Shown piece after piece: positions 24,565 through 35,704 of a stretch of DNA of 64,000 nt. Position 1 is the stretch's first letter; each line of letters starts with the position of its first letter. Position numbers and translations under genes: made by a program. Source of the stretch: Panaeolus papilionaceus (lineage: Eukaryota > Basidiomycota > Agaricomycetes > Agaricales); NCBI GenBank assembly GCA_015501605.1, contig JADNRZ010000003.1, positions 1,984,001 to 2,048,000 on the forward strand. Reading direction: 5' to 3'. Below the pieces are notes generated by a model. It ran no database searches. It saw nothing but the letters and a program-made list of their open reading frames with translations, and had not been told where the DNA came from.

Positions 24565-25340
24565 AGTGATGTTCACGGGTTTCAAACCCGTGGGGTAACC
24601 CGGCGGGTAGCGAGGTAAGGGTAGGTCGGGGTACAGGTTGGGGTAGGCATCATCCAACCCTTCGCAAAACCCGCACCTTGGGCACGGGTATGGTTTAAAA
24701 TTTTCCTTTTTGGGATGCCCAATTTCCGTCGTAAATCTTCTCGTTTTTGAGATTTTCGACGAATTTCTTATGATAAAACATTATATTTGAAGCTCATATG
24801 TGCATGTATTAACTGTACATACTCTATTTAAGGTTCATACAGTGTAAAAACAACATAGTATGTCAAATTTGGGCCAAAAAGAATTAAAATACAGACTGGA
24901 ATGCATTATTTCGGAACTAAAACACTTACACTGTGGCGAAGGCACAATGCAAGGTCACGAAAACTTGGATAGCACTAGGAGAACGTGGGTGCTACAAAAT
25001 GTATTAGTGCAATTCAGCATTTCTATCTGTTTTTCCGTGTTTCATAGCAGACAATAGTAAAGTAACATCTTAAGACGAAATATGCTATATTGATGTCAAT
25101 GTGATGTGTATTGTTGCCATACCTTGAACGTCGGTAGTACCTTTGCTTACCTACAAAACACACCCAAGAGCGCTCCATTTGGGCCGCTGTATCCAAAGTT
25201 ATGAGGAAAGGCGTGAAAACCCGCCGCCCAAGAGGGCAGGTTTGTCAATTACCCGTACCTGCCCTCATGGGTACGGGTTTTCTGGGGTACAGGTTGGGGT
25301 AGCCCCCTGGGTACCTGCAGGTTACCTGTGAACATCACTA
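24565..25340. mobile_element. non-autonomous hAT-like DNA transposon (MITE-like), 776 bp
   Basis: Terminal inverted repeats begin TAGTGATGTTCAC on both ends; 17 bases match with one mismatch (G versus A at position 14). The flanking eight bases GCACCTTC occur at 24557-24564 and again at 25341-25348, a perfect direct duplication. Eight-base target duplications and TIRs starting with TA/CA are the hAT superfamily signature. Inside each end are GC-rich subterminal repeats: runs of GGGTA/TACCC, and GGGGTACAGGTTGGGGTAG occurs in the same orientation near 24635 and 25283. The interior is AT-rich and holds only a 65-residue open frame at 24860, with no transposase motif. It must have been moved by an enzyme coded elsewhere. 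The near-identical ends suggest a fairly recent insertion. Confidence 0.87.
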
Positions 25341-25540
25341 GCACCTTCCCATGTAAGATAGAAAAATCGGTAGCCCATGAAAAAAGATTATTTCTTGCAT
25401 ATTAATATGATAACTAAATCCTTGCTATAAAGGGGCTAAGATACAACAAATTGGGACAATACTTATAGTACCTGATATTGAGTTAGACTCTGGTAATGTG
25501 CTGAATACATGTAGACTTTTTTTCAGCCACTTGGTTTTTT

Positions 25541-26831
25541 TTAATATAGAAATTTAACCCATACCTTTGCATCCATCCACTGCACAAGGACCTCTTTGAT
25601 TCGATCCTGGATTGCCTGCTTGCAGTGTTCACAGCTAACTATCTCTGCAAGGCTGCCAAGGCTGCTCTGAAGGGCTTGTGATGAGACATCTGACCCAAAA
25701 TTCAAAATTAGAAAACAAATATAAGGAGAGAAGTATTATCATACCAGGCGGCTCGTTCCACAATATGCTACCGATGGCCAACCCCCATGCTCGGGATACA
25801 GTTTTCTGGCCTTCAAAATCGCATTTTTCAGTCTCTGCATGAAACTCAGGTGCTTTGAACAGTATCTTCCGAAGGGATGTAATACGATGCTGGTAGAGCA
25901 CATACAGCCGCTTGAGGGCAGTGGCGCCCATGCTGGTAGCCTGATCATCGCTTATGTTGAAGAGTGTAAATGATTCGGACAAGATATATCTTAAACACTG
26001 GCCCGCCAGCTCTTCTAAGCGATGTCTGCCAGCCAGGCAGTACACATCCATTGGTTTTAGGGGTGCATACACGACTAGAAGCAAATAAATGGGACAGTTT
26101 GGATGAATATGGTCGTTCGGAGCCATATCAAGTGGCGGCATAAGATTAACAGCCTGGATGATGGTGTCGAGTGTCCGGGATTCATTACTAGTAGGTGAGG
26201 TATCATATACAAGGTGCATAATGATATTGAGTATGTTAGAAGGGATATCGAGCATGAATGTTGTGTGCTTCTGGACGCTGATTAAAGGGGCATGAGAGCC
26301 GAGCATCGTCTCAAAGGCGCGCGGACTTCGGGAGAGGATTTTGGCTCTATTGACATGAAAAGTGACATTGTCTAAGCTGACGAGAATGATATCTGGATCG
26401 TGCGCCGGGTGGGAGTTGGGAAGGAATGAGGGTGCTACACTGAAAGGTTGCGCGCTATGCGCAGCGTTGACGACATGCGACACATGCTCGCCAGCTAGCA
26501 ATATGGGGTTGCTGTATGAGTGCTGAGGCGTTATCGACGAGAGCGATGGGGCTGACGAGCTTTGGGCATAAGTAGGCCACGTCCACCATGCATCATCCTA
26601 AGTCAGTGAGCGCACACCGTAAGAGTGTATTTGAATAAAAGTAAAGGCTTCACGGACAGACTGGGATCCAACTTCACTCTGTGTCAAGTCTTCTGGAGAG
26701 TGGAGTTCGACATAATTGTTTAATCCTGACTGATAGGCCATTGGGTCTTTGTTATGGGTGAGGGAAAATGCTGGATCGGTGTATGGGAGCCACTCAGGCT
26801 CTGGCGATGAGGTGTGGGTTCCAAACGACAT
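25541..26831 (-). CDS. BTB/POZ domain protein, paralogue 3
   Basis: Exons 26831-26658, 26597-25745 and a third from 25689 splice in frame to about 400 residues. The N-terminus is longer than in paralogue 1 and acidic/Ser-rich (MSFGTHTSSPEPEW). The BTB core is PDIILVSLDNVTFHVNRAKIL, then LDIPSNILNIIMHLVYD, and YCLAGRHRLEELA follows. The C-terminal motif is SCEHCKQAIQDRIKEVLVQW, equivalent to that of paralogues 1 and 2. After DAK a GTATGG donor is possible at 25564; without a further exon the frame runs VWVKFLY to TAA at 25541. I mark the end there but a last intron as in paralogue 1 cannot be excluded. The function is unknown beyond probable BTB-mediated association. Confidence 0.75.
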
Positions 26832-26961
26832 GGGCAGTGCGACTGCTGCTCAAGAAACACAACTCGTGGTTTTCGTCCCAAACATTATAAACCAACTAAT
26901 AATATGTTTTCTAAGCCTCATACGTCGAACATTGCCAGGCTATTTGAAAAACGTACAAATG

Positions 26962-27315
26962 TTAGCGGGAAGAAATTAAGGCAAGTTGTCGTCTAGATGC
27001 GGACTCGAACACCATTTCCCCGATCCTGAACAGATAGGGCCTTCTTCGTAATGAACAGATAGGGCCTTCTTCGTAACGAACAGCCTCAAATCGAAGGACG
27101 TCTGTAATGTGTGCATTGAACCTGGTTGGCTGGTTTGTATCTTGCCAGATGTTTTGAACAAAATGGAAATAGGTGTCACTCCAAAACATGACGAACTCTT
27201 GAATGGAAACAGAGGTCACCCATGACTCGTCAAGCGCCCGAAGAAGACAATATGCACTCCCAATATTTTCTGACAGCCTGTGAGAGTTCAAGACCTCAAC
27301 TGTAGAAAAGTACAT
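26962..27315 (-). other. coding-like fragment disrupted by a 25-bp tandem duplication
   Basis: A minus-strand open reading of 117 codons includes SIQEFVMFWSDTYFHFVQNIW and ITDVLRFEAVRYEEG and looks like real protein, but I do not recognise it and found no flanking exons. It contains two exact copies of a 25-base unit (27027-27051 and 27052-27076). Since 25 is not a multiple of three, the duplication shifts the frame after EEGPICS. This is probably a gene remnant or an unrecognised exon of a neighbour of the BTB cluster. Confidence 0.35.
27027..27076. repeat. 25-bp perfect tandem duplication
   Basis: The unit starting TGAACAGATAGGGCC occurs twice back to back without mismatch, followed by a partial third copy (GAACAG). 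It lies inside the coding-like fragment and shifts its frame. Confidence 0.85.
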
Positions 27316-28371
27316 AATACACCTGTGTATGAAGCTGTTCGTTTCCTACATTTGGATGGTGATACAAATGGGGACGTGTACATACACAGAATGTGGTCAT
27401 GCGTATGGGATAGGGTCCGATAAGCCTTGGGTCGTACTTCTGCGTTGACGCGGATTTTTGGATTTTAGTTTCTGGTACCTTGGGTTAATAAATCTGAAAG
27501 ACGGACTCTTTGTTTACGCCGACATCTCAACAAAAAAGTGAGGGAAGGTTTGAGATATGGAAGCTTACCACATTGACATTGACAACACATTTGGCACACA
27601 GGCGATTGGCTTCGTTCCACCAATCAACAAGAACAGATGATCGCTCGGAATTATCCGTTACTAGTTATAGTTATTCATGATGTCATCATGACGTCTTTGA
27701 CCAAGGGCCGCTCTTGAACAGCGCTCGTTTAGTTACAGGACTGTTGTGCAGCGAGCACTCATAGTACCACATCCACCAGCATGAAGACGGGTGAACTCAT
27801 CATTATGAGCAGGGAGCCACCAGCCTCCATTGTGTTGCTTGGAAGACGTCTCGCGGTATTTCTCAGTCCTCATTGCTCCAAAGGCTGGATAAATGGAACC
27901 ACAGGAGCGTGTTTAACGCTTTTATTACGGTTTACACGAGGTCTGTCCCCTGAGTGACTAACCATTGTGTGTTATGCAGGGCAATGGACACCATATAACG
28001 TCGTCCAGCCACTTCACTGTTTTGCGTTTCTCGTAAGTGTCAGCAAATGTCTTGCCTACAGAGCTGATTTTAAGTAGATCCTAACTTTGCATGAGCACAG
28101 GGATGTCGCAAAAAACATAGACCAGTGCCCCAACGTGCAATTGGTGGGAAGCAGAGCGGCAACACCAAAGAATGCAACTATAAATTGATGACGCCTGTGC
28201 CCATAGAATTAGCAGAATTTATCTATGGTGGTGTGGTGAAATAGATTAATACAGAGAACGAAGAATACACGTAGACGGGGGTAAGATGGGGGTGAAGGAG
28301 CCAGTGATTAAAATAAGCTGAGATGTATGTGCTGTCACTGAAGAAGAGTCATCCCGCGCCGAGCATGGAAT
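27316..28371. other. intergenic, no supported gene
   Basis: One kilobase between the fragment above and the 3' end of the Zim17 gene. I see no reading frame, repeat or RNA gene that I can support. Confidence 0.5.
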
Positions 28372-29021
28372 TTAATCCGTAAATTCAATGACTCCTCCTT
28401 CACCCATCCGCCCTTTCTTTATTTTCTCGCCTTTCGATGCCAGTAGGTCCTCTACCGTCTTAAGCTTTCCTCCGTCTGTGCTATCCTTGAACCAGCCCAA
28501 ATGGTCCGCAATTAGGTGTCTACCCCCAAAATTCATGAGTCGACGGCATAGACAGGGGTTTTTCAATCAGGAAAAAATGAAACGAACCTATTTTTACACC
28601 CTGGACACTGTACTAGCACAATCCCCTTTTCGTATGACCGTTTTGAAAATTCGTGCGTAGAACGCTCGTTACAATCCGGAACTGTACAGGTAAACGTGAT
28701 TGAAAGACGAGGTTCGATCCGACCTGGTAGTTGTTGTGAGGTTACAGTCGGCTCTGCCTCTTTCCCGGATACAGGCGGTGAATCCAGTGACTCAGAACTC
28801 GATGACGGTATTGACGATGATGCTGATGATGATGACGCAGAGGCAGAAGACGATGATGAGGCGGTAGTGGAACTCAATCGTGCATAAGAACCTGGTACAA
28901 TTCCCAATTTAAACCGTAATGGAACAGAAACGCTGGGCGGAAGTTTGGGATGAGGGGATACCAGACTGCGGAGAACAGGAGGAATTCCAGTGTTCCTGAA
29001 TAGACGCGTAGGAAGCATCAT
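28372..29021 (-). CDS. ZIM17: mitochondrial DNL-type zinc-finger protein, Zim17/Hep1/Tim15 homologue
   Basis: Two exons (29021-28588 and 28519-28372) give 193 residues. The start at the double ATG (29021) is followed by an Arg/Leu-rich, acid-poor N-terminus (MMLPTRLFRN) suited to a mitochondrial presequence. A Ser-rich linker precedes the DNL zinc finger: CTVPDCNERSTHEFSKRSY, CPGCKNRHLIADHLGWF and the DGGK after it. The two Cys pairs and the invariant NRHLIADHLGWF are diagnostic. In yeast this protein keeps matrix Hsp70 (Ssc1) soluble and so supports protein import and Fe-S biogenesis. The single intron sits inside the finger at Arg of NRH. Nothing suggests loss of function. Confidence 0.92.
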
Positions 29022-29253
29022 GGGCGCTAAGGAAAGATACGTGAATGGCGAGAAGGTTGAGGGCAAGAACAAACAGTTTTAGAAAGAATTTTATGTCGCG
29101 TGTCCATGTCAAAGTCACATGGACATGTGGCTGTGCATGTCACGCGCATCAGGGACGAGTCTTGAGCACATCAATCCATACAGTCACATAAAATTTGTAT
29201 TCTAATGCAACGAATGTGAAGGCGACTTCAAGCATACTTTCGTAAGTTACAGT

Positions 29254-30536
29254 TTATAGGGTAATCGTTCTCCCTTCAACAGCGCTTTGCTCAACTGCTT
29301 CCAATGTCTTCTTGATGCGGATCGCATCCTCGATCGAAGCGTAAGTACCCTGCTCCGGCCCCTTCGAAAACTCTTTCCAGCTGTGGACCTGAGTTGCCGC
29401 TGGGGGACTGAGAGAAGAGTCATCCTCCAGACCCTCGACCTCAATTTTTTCTCCATTCAAGTAAACACCAGGGTTGCTGATTTGCAATAACGGCGTAACG
29501 GATGATTCTACACGAATCAAGCCGCCTTCACGAGCCTTCACCATCAATTTCCCATTGAAGCACCTTGGGCCAGGAGTAGCTTTTGCACCTGAGCGCCATA
29601 TCACTGTCGAGTGTGCGCCACTTTGGAGCTGTCCGAAGAGTGTGTAGTGATCAAACGTTGTATTTTGCACAACCTCGGGAGATGGCTTTGCCTTGAAAGG
29701 TTCGTCTGACTCTAAAACATGGGCCAAGGGAAATTGCTGGGTAGCTGACGCAGTCACAGACTGGAATTCCCCCACTACGAATGTGGTAGCGTCGAGTTGG
29801 TGCCCAATACAGATAATGAGCAGTGTTGCACCTTGCTCCTTGTCGAGAGTGTATTTGTAGGTTGGCTGGACCCAGGGTACAAATAAGCCATTTTCACGGG
29901 CCGTCGTTGCGACCTTGAAATAATTAGCCAGTTTAAAAATTGTTCGAATACCATATTTGAGAGGATTGTGCCTACAAATGTCGAAGACCGGATTTTTCCA
30001 ATCGCTCCAGAGTCGATGAGCTGCTTGATCTGTAAATTCGTGAGCGAAGTAACAAAAATTAATCAAAAAAACAAAAGAAGTAGACAGACCTTTCGCACTA
30101 CGAGTGAGTTACGGGCGTTCAAGTTGACGAATAGTTTTGTAATCCCGTTTTTCTCTGCCAGTTCGCCAATCTCAATTGTTTCCTGCAAGCTCTTCCCGGC
30201 GGGCTACTCAATGAAGAGTTTCTTCCCGCGCTCCAGTGCAGGCAATGCGACCCCTCGATGCAAAGGGGCTTTAATGGAGACCGCAACAAGGTCGACACCA
30301 GGATCAGAGGAGATATTGGCGCTGGAGCCGGAATATGCCTTGACCTCGTGGCCAGCATCCGCAGAGTACTTTTTAGCTGAGGCAGCGGCAGAGGATGGAG
30401 AAGACGTTGAGACTGCCACAAGTTTGAAGTCGTACTTTAGCCTGGGGTCAAGAAGAGCTGATGCAAGAGTATCAGCGGCCCATCCTGTGGCTGAGAGACC
30501 AATGAAACCAACATTGACGGGGCGAGAGTCGGACAT
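29254..30536 (-). pseudogene. Gfo/Idh/MocA-type NAD(P)-dependent oxidoreductase with premature TAG
   Basis: Exons 30536-30090, 30029-29952 and 29913-29254 give 395 codons. The N-terminus is a Rossmann fold (VNVGFIGLSATGWA), followed by the family's AVSTSSPSSAAASAKKY region and the LFIE/PAG motif where relatives have LFVEWPAG. Here the Trp codon is TAG (30204-30206), so translation would stop after 110 residues. Everything downstream remains in frame with correct splices: LATTARENGL-like, DKEQGATLLIICIGHQLDA and a C-terminal half resembling Gal80-type sugar oxidoreductases. The second intron is only 38 bases. A single transition explains the stop, so this is a very young pseudogene, an allele, or a sequencing error. 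Confidence 0.75.
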
Positions 30537-31807
30537 GAGTGCTCAATTGTTGTCTAGGTTGAATAGCTGACGACTCCTCGTGAAAGTCAGCAAGGTCTCT
30601 TTTATAACTATTGACTGTCTTGTTCCAAGTAGTCAGCTATTGGGGCAGCTTCTGATGCTTTACAAATATCTTGCGTATTCTTGCAACTAATTTTGCCTTT
30701 GTTCTGTCAACCTTCTTTGAATTATGCCCCACTGGATGAATGATATGTAAATATGTTAGGGAAGGGCGCGCGATGCACGGAAAAGGGGATCTATAACCAG
30801 GTCGAAGGTGAAGATCTACATGACTGGCGAGTGCGCCTCTATATACATGTGACTAGGTGACTAGGTGACGAAGGTGACGACAGGAGGAACAGAAGGAATA
30901 GGGAAAGGGAGAGAAGAGAACGACAGGAGAGCGTGGTGATCCTGACAAAATAGGTCCTGGTCAGTCATGATCGGTCAAGACGTGGTGTTCGATTACCAAT
31001 TCTTCTTCGCAGATTTAAGAGTCAGGTAGATGCATTACACAGGTATTTACAGCTATGTGTAATGTATTATCATAACAAGTAAATTATTTCCAACACTGAG
31101 GCCGTCTGACTACAGTTGTCTATTTTATCATTGGCTTACTCAGAGTCGTGCGACTCAATGATGCCTGTCGATTCGTCATTCTACTGAACCACATTGCGAC
31201 AATCTGATGCTATTAAACTTACTTACTAGGGCCTCGGAGGTATTCAATTGAATTTTCAGAACAGTCGCAATATCCCTAGTCTGAGGATAGATAGTTTGTC
31301 AGTCGGCCACCTTTCAAGGCTGCACTGGTGGCTCGCTACACCAGCACCAGTTGGTTCCCCCTTCGATATTTCTGCACCTTTTCGAAATGGCGCCTGGTTC
31401 TGACTTAAATGAGAACTCGAGCCCACAGAGGCGAAATGTGTAGCTCTTCACCTATTGCGTCCGAGTCACTGCGTCGAGATCCTTTGTGGCAAGTTTATGT
31501 CGTGACGATAGACGCCTCTCGGCGCTTGGGCGCTACTAGCCCATTTCTAGCGCGTTTCTACACAAAGTATCCCTTCACAATTTTTTTTTCATCCACATAG
31601 TCATTAGTGAAATTATATACAGCTACGTCAGTCTTTTGGACGACAAATCTGCAACTTCATATCAACTCTCGTACAGAAAAAAGAAATCAGATTGGTCGGA
31701 CGATAGTGCATATTAGTAATGCACGTCATCACAAATTCATAATAAAAAAGGTGTAGTCCATAGTTTAAAAAGAAATTTCTAAATGTAGAAACTGCAGAAA
31801 TCTGGTT
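30537..31807. other. intergenic, no supported gene
   Basis: The sequence just upstream of 30536 is the promoter region of the oxidoreductase. Short direct repeats of the form GTGACTAGGTGAC lie near 30849-30875. No gene is supported. Confidence 0.45.
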
Positions 31808-32597
31808 TCAAAGCCATTGGAAGAGTGCAGTAAGCGCCGCAGTGACAACTGCACCGCACCATATCCCAGCAGTCGCCAGACCCCCAACAGGCAATAAGCT
31901 GGAAGCAGCATCAGTTGTCACTGTCGCAATGGGGACAAGCGCGCCGCTGATCTTTCCTGTGAAGGTAGTGTAAACTTCATACGTTGTTGGGCTCCCATTC
32001 ACGGTCTCCGTGGTGGTGACAGGGAAAAGGGGATCCAGACCGGCGATTTTGCATGATCCCGTGTTCTTCTCGCGGTCGAATCCGCAGTCCGAAGAAAAGT
32101 CTGCGATAGGGAATACCCAGTAAACGGGAGACGGGGTAGATACGGCATCGTAAGACTCTTGCATCACAGATTGGCCTTCTACGCGGGTATCTGTTGGTAA
32201 TTTTAGCCCTCGTTTAACCCAAGGCTAAACGTCACATCAGAGGCACTTACAAGTGAATGTGGTCGGGGTGGACAAGACCGTGACCGTGGTGCTCGCAGTG
32301 TGGTCAACCACAACAAATCGGGTTCTAATCTCCTCCACTTCGTAGGTCGTAACGGGACTCCCTGGAGTGGGCTTAATAGCCTTGTAGTTTACCTGACGAT
32401 CTATCGTGGCACTCGGCAATTGGAATGATGGAATCCATGTCGGCGTCTCTACAGAGACGCTCAAGTCGTACAATGTGACGACAGCGGCACCTAGAAAATT
32501 ATCAGAGTTAATCAGGGTAACTGAAAATGAGTGACCGACCTGCATAAGAGATGGCGAGAAATGAAGCTGCTAAGGAGGCAATTGCGTTTCGAAGCAT
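31808..32597 (-). CDS. secreted, probably GPI-anchored cell-surface protein
   Basis: Three exons (32597-32540, 32490-32251, 32190-31808) encode 226 residues. The first 20 residues form a signal peptide (MLRNAIASLAASFLAISYAG). The body is Thr/Val/Pro-rich with repeated TTYEVEE/TTYEVYTTF-like strands and two Cys near DCGFDREKNTGSCK. The C-terminus is a hydrophobic stretch (GIWCGAVVTAALTALFQWL) after a small-residue patch (DAASSLLPVGG), as in GPI-anchor signals. No enzyme motif is visible. A wall or surface role is inference from topology. The first intron separates the signal peptide from the mature part. Confidence 0.75.
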
Positions 32598-33771
32598 CGT
32601 TGTGCCAAGCGGGGAATTATGTCGTACACTGTCCCTATATCCAAAAAATTGAAGTATTTAAGCTATATAGGATGCCGCTTACCTCGGCAATAAGCCAAAG
32701 CAACTCGATCACAATTAGTCTCTCACTCTTGCATGAGGCCCTCCATAGGGACCTATAAGGACTGTGTTTGTGCTTCTCACCACTTCAGGTTGATCAAATG
32801 AGACGTTACATGCACAGCATTGACTGCGATACAATTATGCCAAGAAGCGTCTCTGCTGGCATACGTCTACATTGTCCATCGACTGATGATCAACCTGCAG
32901 TGATATCTAGCTCTTCTGACACCCCATCAGGAATTAGCGACACTCCGAGCACCTGACTGAATCATCGAAATGTCTTCCAATGAGCTTGCATATGGATAAT
33001 CACAGCATTCAATTTTTTTGACGCCAGATATCGGATTGCTGCAAAGAAATCCCAAGCAATGTTAAAAACATGTAGAAACGCACTTAAGCAGGCCTTAGAT
33101 AAGTATCAATCATCCTTGCAGGCTTTACCAAGGCCACAAAGGGGAATCGAGACAACTCGGGGGGTATGCACAGCCCCTCGGAAGAATGATAAAAATACTC
33201 GACATATGACCTCCGTCGGCTCCACCACGGAGAAACAACGGGTTGATAACTCCAGCACAGAGGCCGAGATATTAAGGAGCAGAGAGGATTCCTTCGACAC
33301 TTGAAATCGTTGATTTACGAGCGCGGATGAGGGTAAATGTGTATATGTCCAGTATGGGCCCATGAAGAAGGCACTGCACAGTTGTTCCTTGAATAGATTA
33401 CACTTTATCGGCCTTCTCAGTTCAACGTTTCAGGTCGATCTTCCAAAAGGTTTGAAGCCTCACTAATCTTTTAGCTCGTAACCACGTCAGCTTAACTAGG
33501 TCATGTTCGAACAGAACGGCCCAAATCAGATAGAAGTTATTCCATCCAATAATTCACATTGCCGAGGCGGTTCTGAAGTCCAGACCAAGCCCGGTCCTTT
33601 TTATTCTCAGGGCAGTTTTAAGTAATGTTACACATGATGCACTGGTGAATACACTGCTCCCAAATTATCATTTCTCCTGTTGGGGTCGGCTGATCTACCC
33701 CCTGCGCGCTTAATTCTAACCTGCTGCAGGGGACATTGTATCGCCGTTCGAAAGATTACCTACATAGGCTT
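32598..33771. other. intergenic, no supported gene
   Basis: Open frames on both strands near 33060-33360 overlap each other and have no protein pattern. I see nothing supportable besides the promoter of the surface protein gene directly upstream of 32597. Confidence 0.5.
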
Positions 33772-35155
33772 TTATAACATGCTACTATACACTGTGAAAT
33801 CGACTGATACCTCTACTGCACCATGGATATCATTGGGAGGGTCGAAGTAGCGTTGCAACCATTCGCACTGGATACTGCTCGTTTTCCAGCCCTGACGACC
33901 GAGGTAGTCATCTAAACGCGCCCATTGGACTACAATCGCACATCTTTTAAGCTTCGGGAAGCTATCCCTCGCAAAAGTAACATCAAGAAGCTCCCATTCT
34001 ATCCTCCTGTTTGTGCTCATTAGTACGGTTTTATCCCAAGAATCTAATATGTTCATAGACAGCTCGACCGTCATTGTGATATTCTCGGCTTGATTCGGGT
34101 TGCTGCGTGAGCCACGAAGAAACTTGAATGCGTGATTCAAGGCTAAGGCTGTGTAGCTGAGGGTTGGAACGGGCAGACGTAGGTGGAGTCTGGACAGGAA
34201 CAGTAAGGAGGCGAGGTCAAGTCTAACTTCCTCGGGATTAAGAAGGGTTTCAGCAAGGCTGTACAACATCATGGTACATCGTGAGGTAAGCACTGACGGT
34301 CGTGAATACAAGCTGGACAGGTGAAATTACGCACATTGATAAAGAGGTCAGGTGTCGTAAAGTCGAAAGGAATTCTCCTGGGACGAGGTGTCTGTTTTCC
34401 GCATTGATTTCAACATGGAACGCCTTCAGAGTCTCGAGCAAGCTCTTGAAAGGACGAGGGCTTTTTTTGGTAATAGTGAGGAGATTGTGGAGGCTTTGGT
34501 CGACGGAAATCATATGAAAGGATGCATGAGAGCCCGCACTGGAGCCGTAAGAACCGACGTGGTGCTTGGGGTTGTTGGTTAATTGATCAAAATTTGTATT
34601 CATGATGGTAAGGGACTGTAGCGCAGGATGTGCTGTCCATAATATCTGAAGCGGTATCCTCTCAACATAATGAAGTTGAAGGGTATCTAGCGAACCAGAT
34701 TGGCATAGGTTGTATAGACCTGATTTTAAGTCTTTAGGAATTGTTTCCCATTGAAGAGGTCGGAAACGCGAGCCTCGCAGTATGAGAACACGCAAAGAGG
34801 CTGTGGGTATGCTGTAAAGTGCAGTGATGATACTTGGGAGAGGGGATTTTGGGCGACTGAAGAGAATGGGCTCAGCCAAGCAAAGTTCCAAGGTTTTTAT
34901 GCAGCGAGACAGTCCTTGGTCTTGGTCCAATATAGTTTTGAAGTCGTTGAGCCTTTTGAGCTCTGCTATGGGGGCCGAGTGGTGGATGGAATAACCTAGA
35001 ACTACATGAGAGAAAATGTGTTCTCGGCATCGTCTACGGAGAGATCTGGAGGAGAGTGAACACGCTTTGAGGGATGGAGTAGCGAGTGAGTCCTCGTCCT
35101 GCACTGCGAGGTGGTCGATAATGAGCTCTAGTATATCTTGTGAGAGTTGAACCAT
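33772..35155 (-). CDS. F-box-like protein
   Basis: Two exons (35155-34335 and 34258-33772) give 435 residues. The N-terminus (LSQDILELIIDHLA, then LKACSLSSRSLRRRCREHIF) matches the F-box-like start common in agaric proteins. The rest is leucine-rich repeats of irregular spacing (LRVLILRG, LQSLTIMNTN, LRHLTSLS). The donor is GTGCGTAA at 34334, which keeps the frame into LAETLLNPEEVRLDL; using the nearby GTAATT would break it. F-box proteins link substrates to SCF ubiquitin ligases; the substrate here is unknown. Unlike the F-box gene at 8-10 kb, no stop or frame break is present. Confidence 0.78.
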
Positions 35156-35704
35156 GGTGGGATGCAGAGTGTTGATGTGACCGTTGACTCTGTGAGTTAT
35201 AATAAGATCCTAGACCTGCTCAAGAGTATAGCCACAGTCCTTGCCGGTTATCTCTGCTACTGACACAGGCTCCGGTTAGCCATCTTCCAGTTTGAATTTC
35301 TGGTCATCGGCAGTGTAATTATAGAACATGGTGAATACAGGTGAGGGGCTCTTCGTCCAACAAGTGCGTGGTCCATAAGTACTCCAAGGTCAAGAAGTAC
35401 GTTCATTGAAACGAGAAGCTCCTGAGCGGTTCACCGTTAATGATGCTTGGACCCAGTTGAATTCCAATTCATAACGGCTCAGGTTCACTTTCTACTGCTG
35501 CATAACAAAGTCCAAATACGCACACTACAGCTAGGACCGACAGGACAAATACACCTTAAAAAAATACACCAGATGTTAAAAGAAGGACCAAGTCGGCTAA
35601 ATGTAGAACAAATTCACAAACATGACTGGGGATTCAAGAACTGAAAAAAGAAAACACACAAAAACCCCAAAATACACATAAAATAAGCGCAAATGTACTG
35701 GTAT
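35156..35704. other. gap between F-box gene and GEF gene
   Basis: Contains the promoter of the minus-strand F-box gene and the 3' flank of the GEF gene. The A-rich stretch at 35560-35690 is probably 3' untranslated sequence of the GEF. No gene is seen. Confidence 0.45.

Noticed and set aside
34250..34334. Stop at the end of the first F-box exon (35155-34250) as the true gene end
   Set aside because: A GTGCGTAA donor at 34334 and a TACAG acceptor near 34259 join in phase to a further 162 codons of the same leucine-rich type.
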